NCBI GenBank assembly: GCA_007922225.1
Contig: ML680053.1
Location: 10,192,870-10,256,869, forward strand
Reading direction: 5' to 3'
DNA: 64,000 bases
Origin: Emydura subglobosa
Taxonomy: Eukaryota; Chordata; Testudines; Chelidae
Shown here: in pieces, positions 22,552 to 33,758 of the stretch
How the letters are laid out: each line of letters starts with the position of its first letter
Position numbering within the stretch: position 1 is the first letter of the stretch
The notes under the pieces: model-generated
What the model was told of the DNA's origin: nothing
Database searches by the model: none
Seen by the model: the letters and a program-made list of their open reading frames with translations, nothing else
Made by a program: the position numbers and the translations under genes

Positions 22552-24098
22552 ACCGTCATTAAAATTAAGGCCCTATTTAGTTCACAATTCAGGCAATCCA
22601 TTTTAAAACAAAATACAAGTTTCTGAGAAATACTAATGGATGTTTACAATGTATATACAGTGTTATACCTCTCCTCCCAAGGTCTTGATGTGGAAGCCTC
22701 AGATTAATTTTCTTAATCTGGATATCCAGTAACCACCCACATTATCTCGTAATGTAATACAGTGCTAATGTAATAGTATTTTGGCCTGCCATTTACATTA
22801 TAGAAACGATTGACGTAATAGTTACTACCTCATAGTCACTAGAATGACAAAAACTAAAGTGCTTGGATGAAAAAATATCCAATAGTACAGTATTCTTATA
22901 TCCTATTCTTAGTTGCACATTTGAGAGCAAACTAACTGAAAGCTACCAGTCTATTTTCTATTTTTACCCTATTTTTTGTCTTTTTATTTTGAAGATCCAC
23001 AAGTGAGAGTTCTGAATTATTACCCTTTTCTATCATATAGGCTATTCTCTTTATTCTATTGTACTCTCATCCCTGCACAAAGGTATAATTGGGTTACTCC
23101 TTAAGCATTAATGATTTCATGAAATTAAAATTAAAAGAATTAAACACCTATGCCCTACTGGGCCATCTAATCTATTTCCCTGCAACATTTGGTGGAAAGA
23201 GATATGCTGCAGTATGCCATGTTTTGGGTAGGATGAAACTTGTATTCTGTTTTACAAATCAGGGAGTAAGACTGGAATTTTTATGGGCTCTGGAGCCTAT
23301 CTCCCATTGGCTCATTTAAAAATCCCAGGCTTAATCCCTAATTCCTGTCACAGATTGTTTAGTGATCAGCCTACAGGAAAGAGAGTCCAAGGTACGTGAA
23401 CATGTAATTAAATTTCATGGATGCTATCACCATACATTTGTGGGAGGGGTTAGGTGCGCGCGCGCGCACACACGCGCACACACACACACACACACACGCC
23501 CCAAGTGGTGATTCACATGAATTTTATACTGACTGATGTTATATGGCTGTTGGCAATAAAGAAATATTGTTGTGTTTATTATATTAATTGTATTGATCAT
23601 ATTACCTTACCCACTATGTGCTTAGATTGCAAATTGGTATATTAAATTAGTAAATTATATTTTTTTTTAAAAAGTGCAATGGGAGGGAGAGGAAAGCAGC
23701 AAAATAGTTAAAGTACACCAGCTTTTAGCAGCCTCCTGCTCCTGCCATGGGGGCTAGGAACTTATACCCGGCCAGGGATTCCTTTATATTGGAAGACTCT
23801 CCAGCTGCCCATTTAGAACAATTTTATAGACCCTTAGCACCACTGAAGCAGCTCGGAAGTGCCATACCACAGTCAGAATGTGACCCATAAATTACATCAG
23901 CCAGTGTCAAGTGGTTACACTAAGTAATGATTCCATACCAGAAGCCAATAGGCCTAGGTAATCAAATATTAAAAATGAAAAATAGCTATCATCACCATCC
24001 ATGTTAACCCATAAACAAAGAAAATACACAGTAAACCAAAAAGATCAATCAAGACCCAGTCCTACCACCCCCTAGCACCTCCAGTAAGATGCTGAGTG
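22552..24098. other. Unassigned sequence with a (GC)n(CA)n microsatellite
   Basis: AT-rich with no gene. The tract at 23455-23498 runs from alternating GC into alternating CA, a purine-pyrimidine alternation able to form Z-DNA. Confidence 0.5.
23455..23498. repeat. (GC)n(CA)n microsatellite
   Basis: About 44 bases of alternating purine and pyrimidine, first GC then mixed, then CA repeats. Confidence 0.95.
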
Positions 24099-25695
24099 CC
24101 CTCTGTGATACTTTGGGATTCAGCCCAGACCAGTGAGGGTTATGTCGCCATCTTTCCTCCAATGCTGAGTGCCTTCGATGCTATGTTGCTGTGACTCACA
24201 GCCCTCACACCAGCAGTCAGCCTACAACCATGCAGGTTACACCCTGGCTTCCACCACCCAGTTACTTTTTGCAGGGTGATCCCAACACCTTCCCAGTCCT
24301 GAATTTCCCCCAAACCATCCTTCAATGTGACAATCAGCTGAGGTTCCCAGAATTGTGAATTACTGTGTTACCCCTCTCAACCTCATAAAGTCAGAGTTTT
24401 GCTACTGCTATACTATGAGACATCCTCCTGACACAGCAGCTTGTCTGCCTTGCCAGCAAACTCTTCAGGACTCTGCCAGTCCAAACCTTGCCTGGCAGAT
24501 AATCAACAGTGAACCCCAACTCCTGAGTTCCCCAGAGCCATTTCCCTCCAACTCCCTTATTGAACACTGACAGATGTTATTAAATTCGTTGCTCCTTTAA
24601 AGAGACAATATATTGCAACCTGTTAGATTAACTGGGTTTAATACATTCTTCCCTTCAATCAAGGCACTGAATTGGCTTATAGAGAAAGTATAACAAATGT
24701 ATTTAACAAGAGGATGTAGGATTAAATGATACCAAGTATAAGGAATAAAGACAGAAAGGGTTACAAAACAAACAAGTAAAAATGTGCTTCTAAAACAAAC
24801 TTTATTTCAGCAAGTTACAATCTTTGCCTAAGCGGGTTTCTCACATAAACTCTAGTTCCAGAGACTTCAACTCTTTTAGTTGAAGGATCCAATGTTCTGT
24901 GATTTCAAGAACTCCAGCCCCTTAAATTTCCTAAGTGATGGGCAACTAGGGGTCTCTCCCCTTTCCTTTTATAGTCCAATAAACTTCTGAAATGTATTTT
25001 TTGAAGTTAGCCCAGACAAAACTTCTCTTTGTTGCTGGGTTTGTAGATAACATGCTGTCTAACCAAAGTTCATTGACTCTGCTTTAAGAAACCTGTTTCT
25101 TCTTGTGCTTGGTCACAGACTTTAAAGCATAAGATCAGTGAGTATCCATAATTCCTCATACAGAGTAATGCATACATTTCACAATGACATTTTAATCGGT
25201 GTCTCATAGGCTTTTGTAAGATCTTATTCAATTCACTTTTATAATACAGTAGTATTGTATGAATCAGTTGTTTCAATTACTTACCATTTGAAGTTCAGAT
25301 TCCTATGTTTACAGTTAAGTTGCTATCTCCCCCGCTCATTAGGTTGATATTTTGTTTACTTTTCATGTAAACATACCTTCATTGTCTCTGCCTGACAAAC
25401 AGGCCGATCAGACAAGCAAATACACATTCCTTTGTCTAAGACAGTATTATGCATTGCTTATCAAACACACCTTAAGAATATAATTCTAGCATATATTTAT
25501 AACTCTTTGTACTCATCCCATACATGTACCATAGAATGATATTAATGATCAGTGAGTTAGTACTTTTCCAATTACATATTACATACCACTTTTTGGGTAT
25601 GTATCATGCCTACACTGCATTAGATGTAGCATGTCAGCCCTGATGAGTTGCTGACACAGAGGAGTGAATCACCAGCAGGCCTCTGTCACACCCTC
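24099..25695 (-). mobile_element. Solo LTR with 5-bp target duplication
   Basis: The element spans 24104-25690 (1587 bp). It begins TGTGATAC and ends CTGTCACA, short inverted TG...CA ends. CCCTC flanks it on both sides (24099-24103 and 25691-25695). Promoter and polyadenylation signals fit the minus strand: TATAAAA on minus at 24973-24967 and AATAAA on minus at 24806-24801, about 165 bases apart. U3 would be about 750 bases and U5 about 690. It has no coding region, which fits a solo LTR left by LTR-LTR recombination. A 5-bp duplication occurs in Gypsy and some ERV groups. Confidence 0.82.
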
Positions 25696-26152
25696 AATTC
25701 TCAGTTAGGTCAGTGGGAGTGAAGGGCATTCAACATCTTAAGAGGTACTTGCTACCTTGGAGGATGTGGCTCTGAATGCATAACAAAATTATGTGCCTTT
25801 CATCATGTCCTGAAACTCAAGTCATGGCTCAAGACTGTGATAAGTGAATTCTGAATGTGATGTGCTTCAACTGGAGAAAGTTGTGTTGATGCCCCCTGCA
25901 CATATGGGTGATAGGGGTACAAATGGATGAAGATACCATGGACCTCTCTTGTTACCTGAGAGGCCAAAAACAGCCATGCCTCTGACAAGATCCCCAAACT
26001 GTGAGCCAGAAATACCAATCCCCATCAAAGTAAAATATGTTAATACTTAGAACTCCTAAGATGAAATCTTGGCCCCACTGAAGGCAAAATGATCCTGCTA
26101 TTGTGAGGTACTTTCCTGGCTTCTATACTATCCTAGTGGCATCAAATAGCGA
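25696..26152. other. Unassigned intronic sequence
   Basis: AT-rich. It contains 'cttggccccactgaaggcaaaat' near 26070, a possible MITE remnant. No gene is visible. Confidence 0.35.
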
Positions 26153-26839
26153 AAGGATCTGAGTCCCCACCCCAACTCCCTTTACCTGGGTGCCTTTCTG
26201 ATCTCGAGGACTCCTCTTCCACTCCTCTGTGTGGCAGAGTCCTCATAATCCCAATAAGGCTGGGCCCAGAATCCCTGAAGTGTTTAATTCCCAGTCTCAT
26301 TATGGGGCACTCAGGACAGGGGCTAGAGTGTCCCTACTCAGGGGTACACTCTCTTCATCGGTCACTTCCCTGACCCAATGATCACTACATTGAGTTTAAA
26401 ACAAATGTAATATATTGGGGAAATGAAAAAGGCTAAAGGAACAAGGAATCCTGCACTATGGACATGGAGAACACAACAAACAGAAGTCTCTGGAATTTAC
26501 AAAAAATTCACAGTCTATTCCTTACACATCCCAGGCTTCCTTCTCAGGACCTGGATGTGCTACAGTGATACTGTGGAGCTACACATCCTCAGGCTCTAGG
26601 TGGCGGGACCCTTCTCCCCAATATAAGCCGTTGGTTCACTTCTCCCCTCCAAGATTGGCCTTCAAAGTCCCTCCTGTCTGGTAATGGCTCCCTCCACTGG
26701 GCTCTCTGCCCAGGGTCCTTACCTTGCTCTCTGCAGCTGCTCACCGCTCTGGCCCCACAGCTCCCTGTTGCAGCTCAGCCCTGGCTCACCGTCAGTGCAG
26801 ATGATCTCTGCTGCTCCTGTTACCTGGCTCCAGGCAGCT

Positions 26840-29800
26840 GCTCTGCTTCCATAGACCCATGGACTTTAAGGCCAGAAGGGACCATCATGATCATCTAGCC
26901 TGACCTCCTGCACATTGCAGGCCACAGAACCTCGCCCACGCCTTCCTTTAATGGACCTATAACCTCTGGCTGAGTTACTGAAGTCCTCAAATCATGATTT
27001 AAAGACTTTGAGTTACAGAGAACCCACCATTTACAGTAGTATAAACCTGACCCAGCCCCATGCTGCAGAGGAAGGTGAAAAAAACCCCAGGGTCTCTGCC
27101 AATCTGACCCAGGGGAAAATTCCTTCCTGACTCCATATATGATGGTCAGTTGGACCCTGAGCATTTTAGCAAGCCCCAACAGCCAGACAGTCTTTTCTGT
27201 AGTAACACAGAGCCCACCCCATCTAGTGTCCCATCACTGGCCATTAGGGATTTGCCTTTAGGAGTCACAGATCAACTCCATGTCATTTTAGGCAGTTTCA
27301 TCATAAAATCCCCTCCATAAATTTATCAAGCTGTCTTGAAGACAGTTAGGTTTTTTGCCCCTACTGCTCCCCTTGGAAGGCTGTTCCATAATTTCACTCC
27401 TCTAATGGTTAGAAACCTTTATCTAATTTCAAGCCTAAACTTGTTGATAGCCACTTTGTATCCATTTGTTCTTTGTCAACATTGGTGCTTAACTTAAGTA
27501 ACTCTTCTCCATCGCTAGTATTTATTTTTCTGATGTATTTATAGAGAGCCATCATATCTCCCCTCAGCCTGTTTTGTGAAGCTAAACTAGCCAAGCTCTT
27601 TGAATCTCATCTCATAAGGTAGATTTTCCATTCCTCTGATCTGTTCTTGTTCAAATTAATCTTTTTTAAACATGGGAGACCAGAACTGCACACAATATTC
27701 CAGCTGAGGTTTCACCAGTGCCTTGTATAACAGTACTAACACTTCCCTATATCTACTGGAAATACCTTGCCTGATGCATCCTAGGATTGCATTAGCCTTT
27801 TTCATGGCCACATCACATTGCTGGCTCATAGCCATCCTGTGATCAACCAATACATCCAGGTCTTTCTCCTCCTCTGTCGCTTCCAACTGATACATCCCTG
27901 GCTTATAGCAAATAGTCTTGTTGTTAGTCCCTAAGTGCATGAACTTGGCACTATTAAATTTCATCCCACTTCTATTACTTCAGTTTTCAAGACTCCAGAT
28001 TTTCCTGTATGATATTCTGGTCCTCCTCCATATTGGTAATACCTCTCAATTTTGTTGCAAATTTTATTAGGAATTTCCCACTTTTTGTGTCAATATCATT
28101 AATAAAAATGTTAAATAATATTGGTCCCAAAACCAATCCCCAAGGAACTACACTAGTAACTGATACAAGAGATTTTTAAGATGCTCTAGTCCATATAAGG
28201 AGATCAGCACCAGAGACAGTATTTAGCCACACAGCTGAAAACATGTGGAGTTTATTTGTTCCAAATTAAATAATAAAGATGGTGACAGTATCATAATGAT
28301 TAGGTATGAATAGAAATATAGTCAGTTTTAAGTTTAAGGCTTTTGGTAAGTAGTAAAGAATGATCGTTTAGAGCAAGTTTTAACTACATATATAAAATGA
28401 TGGCCAAGATTATGCCATGCTAAGAGAGAGAGAAACAAAATGGAGGTATTAAAAAACTGACCAAGAGTAGAAAGGTAGACTGGGGTGAAATAAAGTTCAG
28501 TCTTAATACCTGCAGGGGGGGGTCAGTTAGGTAGGAAGGAGGATCGCCAGGAGTTCCAAGTCTGAGTAAACAAGTGAAACTAATTGGGATATTGAACATC
28601 TAACTAGTCAAAAATGATATTTACCCCTGGGAGGGGAAGATGCGGTTGACTGACATTAAGAAAGCAACCAATCAGGAAAGGGCAGAAAATCATATATAAA
28701 GCAGAGAGCTGACAGGTTTAAGTGTGGGTGATGGGAGGAGCAGGACAGGACATCTAGAGTAACATCAGCAAAGCTTCACAGAATAGAAGGACGAGACAGA
28801 GGGATTTGACTAAGAAGGAGAGTAAGTATGACTCTTCTAAATATAAGGAATGTATGGTTATGACTGTAAATAAAGCTAGATGCTTGTGTTTGAATGACCT
28901 CCTATCCCACCCATTCTATGTTTGCTTGAACACTCATAGAATGTTAGTTGGCAGCAGTATTGTGTGTTATTGTAATGTCACTGTATGCATATGTATAAGG
29001 GAACTTTATGTTATGTTGTAATAAGTTTGGTATTCTAATACAACTTTGTATTAAGGTTTTATACATAGGAATGCACGGTCTTTATCTCCCTCTATGTTAT
29101 GGTATATGTTGCAACATTGTACATTTGCCATGCCTCACTCCAATTAAGTATTCATAACATTGTAAAATGGGTTAAGGAAATATTATATTGTGTTATGAGT
29201 ACTGTATTGCAATTATAGAGTTTACGTTATATTTGATGGTGCACCGCATTAGATTATATAGTTTATGCTGTCTTGTATTGTCCCAAGCTGCTTATTTCAT
29301 TTGTGACGTTGATTTTCAATTTAATTTGTATTAAAATTAGCATTTAATAAAGAGACATTTTGTTTTTGAAGAAATTACTGTCTAAGCGTCAATCCTTTGA
29401 GAGGAGGGCTGTATCCATGTCTTCCCAAGGGTAAACCCCGAGGCAGGCGGGTCTACGGAGATTCCCAATGATTTAAATGGAAACCCCTGGTAAACCCTTG
29501 TAAATGCCCTCAGTGGACCACTTCCCATTACCTACTTTTAGAATTAAAGCTTGGGATTGGTTCATTAGTATACCTGAACCACTATGGGATCACTTGGGTC
29601 CAAATTTTGGGGTAACATAACCTCCTTCTGATCTGACTGTTCAGATGACCCATTGTAGTAGTCTCCCCTTAAACTAATTCCTTACCCACCTTTCAATTTT
29701 CGTATTAATCCCCATCTTCTGAATGTAACTAATAATTTCCCATGTGGAACTGTATCAAATGCCTTACTGAAATCCAGGTAGATTAGATCTACTGCATTTC

Positions 29801-29869
29801 CTTTGTCTAAAAATTAGCTATCTTCTCAGAGAAGGATATCAGGTTGGCCTCCAACTCAGCTCTGCTTCC
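26840..29869 (-). repeat. CR1 LINE inserted in the outer LTR and itself split (layer 2)
   Basis: Read from the right, the frames give 'VDLIYLDFSKAFDTVPHG' (29812-29730) and then, beyond an inserted LTR, 'KFNSAKFMHLGTNN' (27964 down), 'DLDVLVDHRMAMSQQCDVA', 'VKPQLEYCVQFWSP' and 'NRLRGDMMALYKYIRKIN'. A long 3' UTR runs down to 26851. The 11-bp sequence GCTCTGCTTCC lies at both ends (26840-26850 and 29859-29869), a target duplication. The CR1 proper is 26851-29858. It is 5'-truncated with broken frames. Without the inner LTR it would be about 1.55 kb. It shares its long 3' UTR with the copy at 38387-39220. Confidence 0.88.
28157..29621 (+). mobile_element. Solo LTR inside the CR1 (layer 3), 4-bp target duplication
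   Basis: The element spans 28161-29617 (1457 bp), beginning TGATAC and ending GTAACA, inverted ends with one mismatch. TAAC flanks it (28157-28160 and 29618-29621). Removing it rejoins the CR1 sequence cleanly ('cactagtaac' + 'ctccttctg'). Plus-strand signals: TATATAAA at 28693-28700 and AATAAA at 29346-29351. It contains no protein-coding region, hence a solo LTR. A 4-bp duplication is common in gamma-like ERV groups, but the class is an inference. Confidence 0.82.
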
Positions 29870-30180
29870 TCTGGCTCTGGGCTGCTGCTCCAGCTCCTCT
29901 GCTCATCTTGAGGCTGCTGCACTCTCCCAGGTTCTGCCTTACCGTCCCCTGGTAGTCCAAAATCACACAGAGGTCAGGCCCTGGGCTATTGACCCCCCTC
30001 ACTGGTCTACCCGCCCTGTCAATCCAACTGACTTGCAGTGCTGGCCTCTTTCCATTGGCCCTGGGGACCTGTCAGTCTCAGGATACTGACTCTTTTTCGG
30101 CCCTTCCCCTTTTTCCTGGAATTGGGAAAGGGCCAACCGAAAAAAAACAAAACAAAAACACTAAGTTTCAGCAAAGGATC

Positions 30181-33100
30181 AAGAGTCCCTTACAAAAACT
30201 CTCACTGACTTCAATAGGGCCAGGATTTAGACCCAAACTTCAAAAAAATAACTTAAGACATTGACAGATATCACCTATAAAAACTTTTCAGTCTTGCCGT
30301 ATACAAAGTGACCTTAATATCCGCAACAGCTCCCTACAGTTATATAAGAAATACTGCAAATACTGAAGGAATGTACACTAGTTATCTACATCAAGAATCA
30401 AAAGATTTTAAGGTTGACCATTATACAATGGACACAATTGTAACCATAACCATTTATGATCAGGCAACACTTGGTGTTCATTCTGCTGTATTTTTATGGA
30501 AAATTTGTAATTACCATGGCAAATGTAATTACTACATATGGTAAATATACAGCCTTTTTATGATGATCACTATAATTTCTATATTTGAAGATATTGTTCC
30601 TAAACTTTAATTCACTGTCCTATACAGCCTCCTATAACTTCTCCTGCTGAGGTGCAAAATATCTTAAGCTATATACACAAAACTACAAGAGTTTATATTT
30701 TAATAACACAACGTTTAAATTCATCAACATAATTTTGCTGTTTCTTGCCACTTTAAAATTCAGACTATCTGAAGCTTGCTATGTTTTTACCTGCAGTAAA
30801 GTTTTCCTGAAAATTTTCTTAAAGGAAAGACTTTTTGCTCACAGCTTGTCACGCATCTTTCTCCCATCTACATTAACCACTGCCGCTCCACTACCGCACA
30901 AGCAAAACACAAACAAAAAAATAGCTATCCACACAAGAAGATAGATGTTCATAGTCAATACTATTTCTTAGTCAACTGCAAAAATGTGTTTTGAATGACA
31001 ATGCCAAGGGGAGCCTACTTTTCCTTTTACTAGTTTACATATGTCAAATAAGTTCATTCTGGCAGTCTCAGCCAGACTTGCAATAAAGAACCATGAGTCC
31101 CACCTTGAACTTGAAAAACCTGATACGTCTAGCACCATAAACTGCATCTGCCACCAGAAACAGACCCAACCTCTTTTCTTTCTCATTTTCTAGTGCAAGC
31201 TAGTCTATTTGCTGTAACAGTCTGTACTTAGGATTTAATTCTATATTGTGACTTAAAGACTAAAATATTTGAGAACCACTAGAATTTTTTCCATCCTTTA
31301 AAAAGAGGAAAAAATGCAAAACCAGAAACAGATGTTTTATAATCTATTGCATTTATATTGGCTACCTATAAAGCTGTGGATCATGTTAGTGCCAACCAAA
31401 TTAATAATACCAAAATTCTGCAGAAACTCTGTATAATATATTTTAGAAGGATTGGTGGTGGTGATGGTGGGGTGCCTTTCACTAAAACCCTATTTAATAA
31501 GTAATTGCTATGTCAGGAGAATAAAATAGGAATTATTGCACACGTAAGTGGTAATCACTGCCACTTGATCAGCTATCCCAGTGATATGCAAACTTTATGC
31601 GGCTTTTTATACTGCTATTCCCATGAATGGATAGCTTGAAAATTGATGTGTTAGATGAAAAATAAAAACATCTGATGTAAATCCATTCAGAATAATATCA
31701 TGTACATAATATTCAGTATATTAGTATTGTATAGCATTTGATTAAACCTAGCTATTTAGCGGCTAAAAAAGTTTCAACAAGTTAAGCATTACTTATTCAA
31801 ACATACATCAGGATTTGGTCAGGATTTTTGTGTAGTAACCCTTCATTTTCCTCTGTCTTTGTATTCAAGCAAAGGTATTTCTCAAGTGAAACCCATGAGG
31901 CCAACAGTTATCGTAATACATACTTATAGGGTACCTCATGAAACTTACAGTGAAAGAGTCTTACTGTGACTTCTCCTGTATCTATTGTTTAGACTGAAAA
32001 GTCATTTCTCAATATTAGTACCATTTTAGCAGAACATTTTCAATACAGTTCTACACAGTTAGAGAAATATGATGATCTTAACAATACAGAATAGTTGGTC
32101 TGTGAACATTTTTATTATTTATTGACAATTTGCTGCCTGGAATACAAACATTTTCAGAAAAACCATGATAAAAAAGTAACTATATTTTAATAAGATTAAA
32201 CAGTGGCAACCAAAGTTATTAGCTGTACATTTTGGCTTCCTGTCTAAGTAGCCAAAGATAATTTGTATTTTTTCACCTTCCCTGTCAAAAGTAGGAAGAA
32301 AGTGAATTACGAAAGTTAATTAAAAAGTAATAAAAAGTGAAGTCTTGACAATTAATTAAAACCATTTGCAGCACACACTTTGATTACGTTTACAAGTCTA
32401 TGTTCTCAGAATGGAAGTTGTTGACGAAACAATACCTTTTTAAAAAAAAATATAATGACCAAAAATTCCTTTTGACTTAATAAACAATACCAAGATCATC
32501 ATTCCACTATCAAGTCTGTTGTTCATACCAAGCCTACATACAGAAAGCTTACTTTTGTTCACAGGGATGTTAAAAAAACAGTCGAAAACGCAAACATTCT
32601 TTACAATTATTGATCCAGTTAAATATTTTGATTATTTTTCTTTTACAATGTTTTTCTTCCCAGACAGAAACACTCCACTGTGCCTGACACAACCAGAATG
32701 CCAATAGTACCTCCCCAATATGCTGATAGAAGACTGTAATTCATTTAAATTATGCAATTGGATTCTCACAGCTGGCCCACTTGCTTGGCTCAGAGCTGAA
32801 TAGAATATCAGTGATCCTTTCTACTAATATTGTCCTAGTTGCTGACAAGGGTATAAATGTAGTAACTTACATTGAAGTTTTATGTCTAATTAACAGAACA
32901 AGAAAATGTTAACTTGAATGACGAAAGCTGGTTAACAGTGACTATGAGACTGATGCTGCCAACAGACTATTTTCCTTAGCATTTTGCAGAGTTATAATAT
33001 ATTTTTTAATTCTCCAGACATTTCTTATAATTTGTTTGCATGCATTTGGTGATAAATTAAAAACAAAGCTGGATGAAAATCCAGCTACAAGACTCCTGGC

Positions 33101-33500
33101 TTTCAGAAAAGAAATCAACAAGAAAACATCCAGATTTATCACTTTGAGGGTAAGAGTAAGGGATGGGGGGAGAAGGGAGAGTATTTGAATTCTATGTAGC
33201 TTGCACAAACAGCCTCTGGATTCTTGTTTCTGGCCTACCTGGACATTACCAAAACATTTTGATCATATCAGACAAAGGCAGGACCTGAACTGCAAACAGT
33301 TAAAACTGAAGGTCAGTATACTGCAAAATTAAAACACGCTTCTCTAGTTAAGCTACACAGACACAATAAAACAAAGCCTTCACAACCACCTGTAATAATA
33401 TGCCTGTTCAGCCAGCAATTCCAAAGTACTGAGCAACACACGGTAGACATTTTCAGCAGCTGGTTTTACATGTACATTTCTGCCAAATTGTTGTCTCATC
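30181..33500. other. Repeat-poor intronic DNA following the DLG2 first exon
   Basis: In contrast to the rest of the window I recognise almost no interspersed repeat here apart from a MITE scrap at 30200-30230. On the minus strand this is the start of the intron after the DLG2 exon. Low repeat density next to a neuronal promoter often goes with conserved regulatory DNA; whether it is conserved cannot be seen from one sequence. Confidence 0.5.
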
Positions 33501-33509
33501 TCTTCTTAC

Positions 33510-33551
33510 CTTCACGTTAGTCCGGAGTGCACAGTAACATGCAAAAAACAT
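33510..33551 (-). CDS. DLG2: DLG2 (PSD-93) alternative first coding exon, 14 codons
   Basis: The minus strand encodes MFFACYCALRTNVK and then a splice donor: exon ...GTGAAG, intron GTAAGAAGAG (33509 downward). This is the N-terminus of the DLG2 isoform (PSD-93 alpha type) that continues with KYRYQDED in the next exon. Cys5 and Cys7 are the palmitoylation sites that anchor this postsynaptic MAGUK scaffold at the membrane; its PDZ, SH3 and guanylate kinase-like domains lie in later exons outside the window. The exon ends in phase 0. The start context has G at -3. An in-frame upstream ATG at 33629 would add 26 residues, but it has C at -3 and would move the cysteines away from the N-terminus, so I chose 33551. 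An in-frame TAG at 33635-33633 closes the frame. No further DLG2 exon was recognised here. Confidence 0.87.
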
Positions 33552-33728
33552 TGCAGTAAACAAGGAGCATATGGACCCGTATTCAGCTTCTCTGCTCTGT
33601 ACAAACGGTATACACACGATCCTGAGCATGTGCTACTAAGGAGCATCCGTTCTCTCTGTCAGTTTGAAAATGCATCGATCTCTGTTTTTCTGACTACAAA
33701 AAGACATGTCTTGAAGGCACTGAGTGAA
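33552..33728 (-). other. DLG2: Putative DLG2 5' leader with upstream ORFs
   Basis: If transcription starts about 25-30 bases after the TATA-like word, the leader is about 175 bases. It holds ATGs at 33675 (31 codons including stop, ending 33583) and 33646 (45 codons including stop). The second runs through the whole coding exon in another frame and stops at TGA 33514-33512, two bases before the donor. Such an overlapping upstream ORF would lower translation of the main start. The transcript start is inferred. Confidence 0.55.
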
Positions 33729-33750
33729 AACTGTATATCTCTTCATCGGC

Positions 33751-33758
33751 TATATATA
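33751..33758 (-). promoter_or_regulatory. TATA-like box upstream of the DLG2 exon
   Basis: TATATATA lies 200 bases upstream of the proposed start codon, with 'gctatatatagccg' around it. The position suits a TATA box for a start site near 33725. The word is self-complementary, so strand is assigned from context only, and chance is possible in AT-rich DNA. Confidence 0.45.

Larger units (their letters stand above)
26153..30180. mobile_element. Outer LTR-like element split by a CR1 insertion (LTR, layer 1)
   Basis: A C-rich block (26160-26850) resumes at 29870-30173 after the inserted CR1. Joined without the insert it would be about 995 bases long. It begins TGAGTCCCC and ends TTTCAGCA, and AAGGATC occurs directly at both flanks (26153-26159 and 30174-30180). 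A 7-bp duplication is longer than usual for LTR elements, so the exact ends are tentative. The right part ends with an imperfect hairpin (30093-30142). No promoter or poly(A) signal is clear, so the strand is undetermined. Confidence 0.55.

Noticed and set aside
33549..33629. Upstream in-frame ATG at 33629 as the true DLG2 start
   Set aside because: It has C at -3 and would bury the N-terminal cysteine motif; the known protein starts at MFFACYC.
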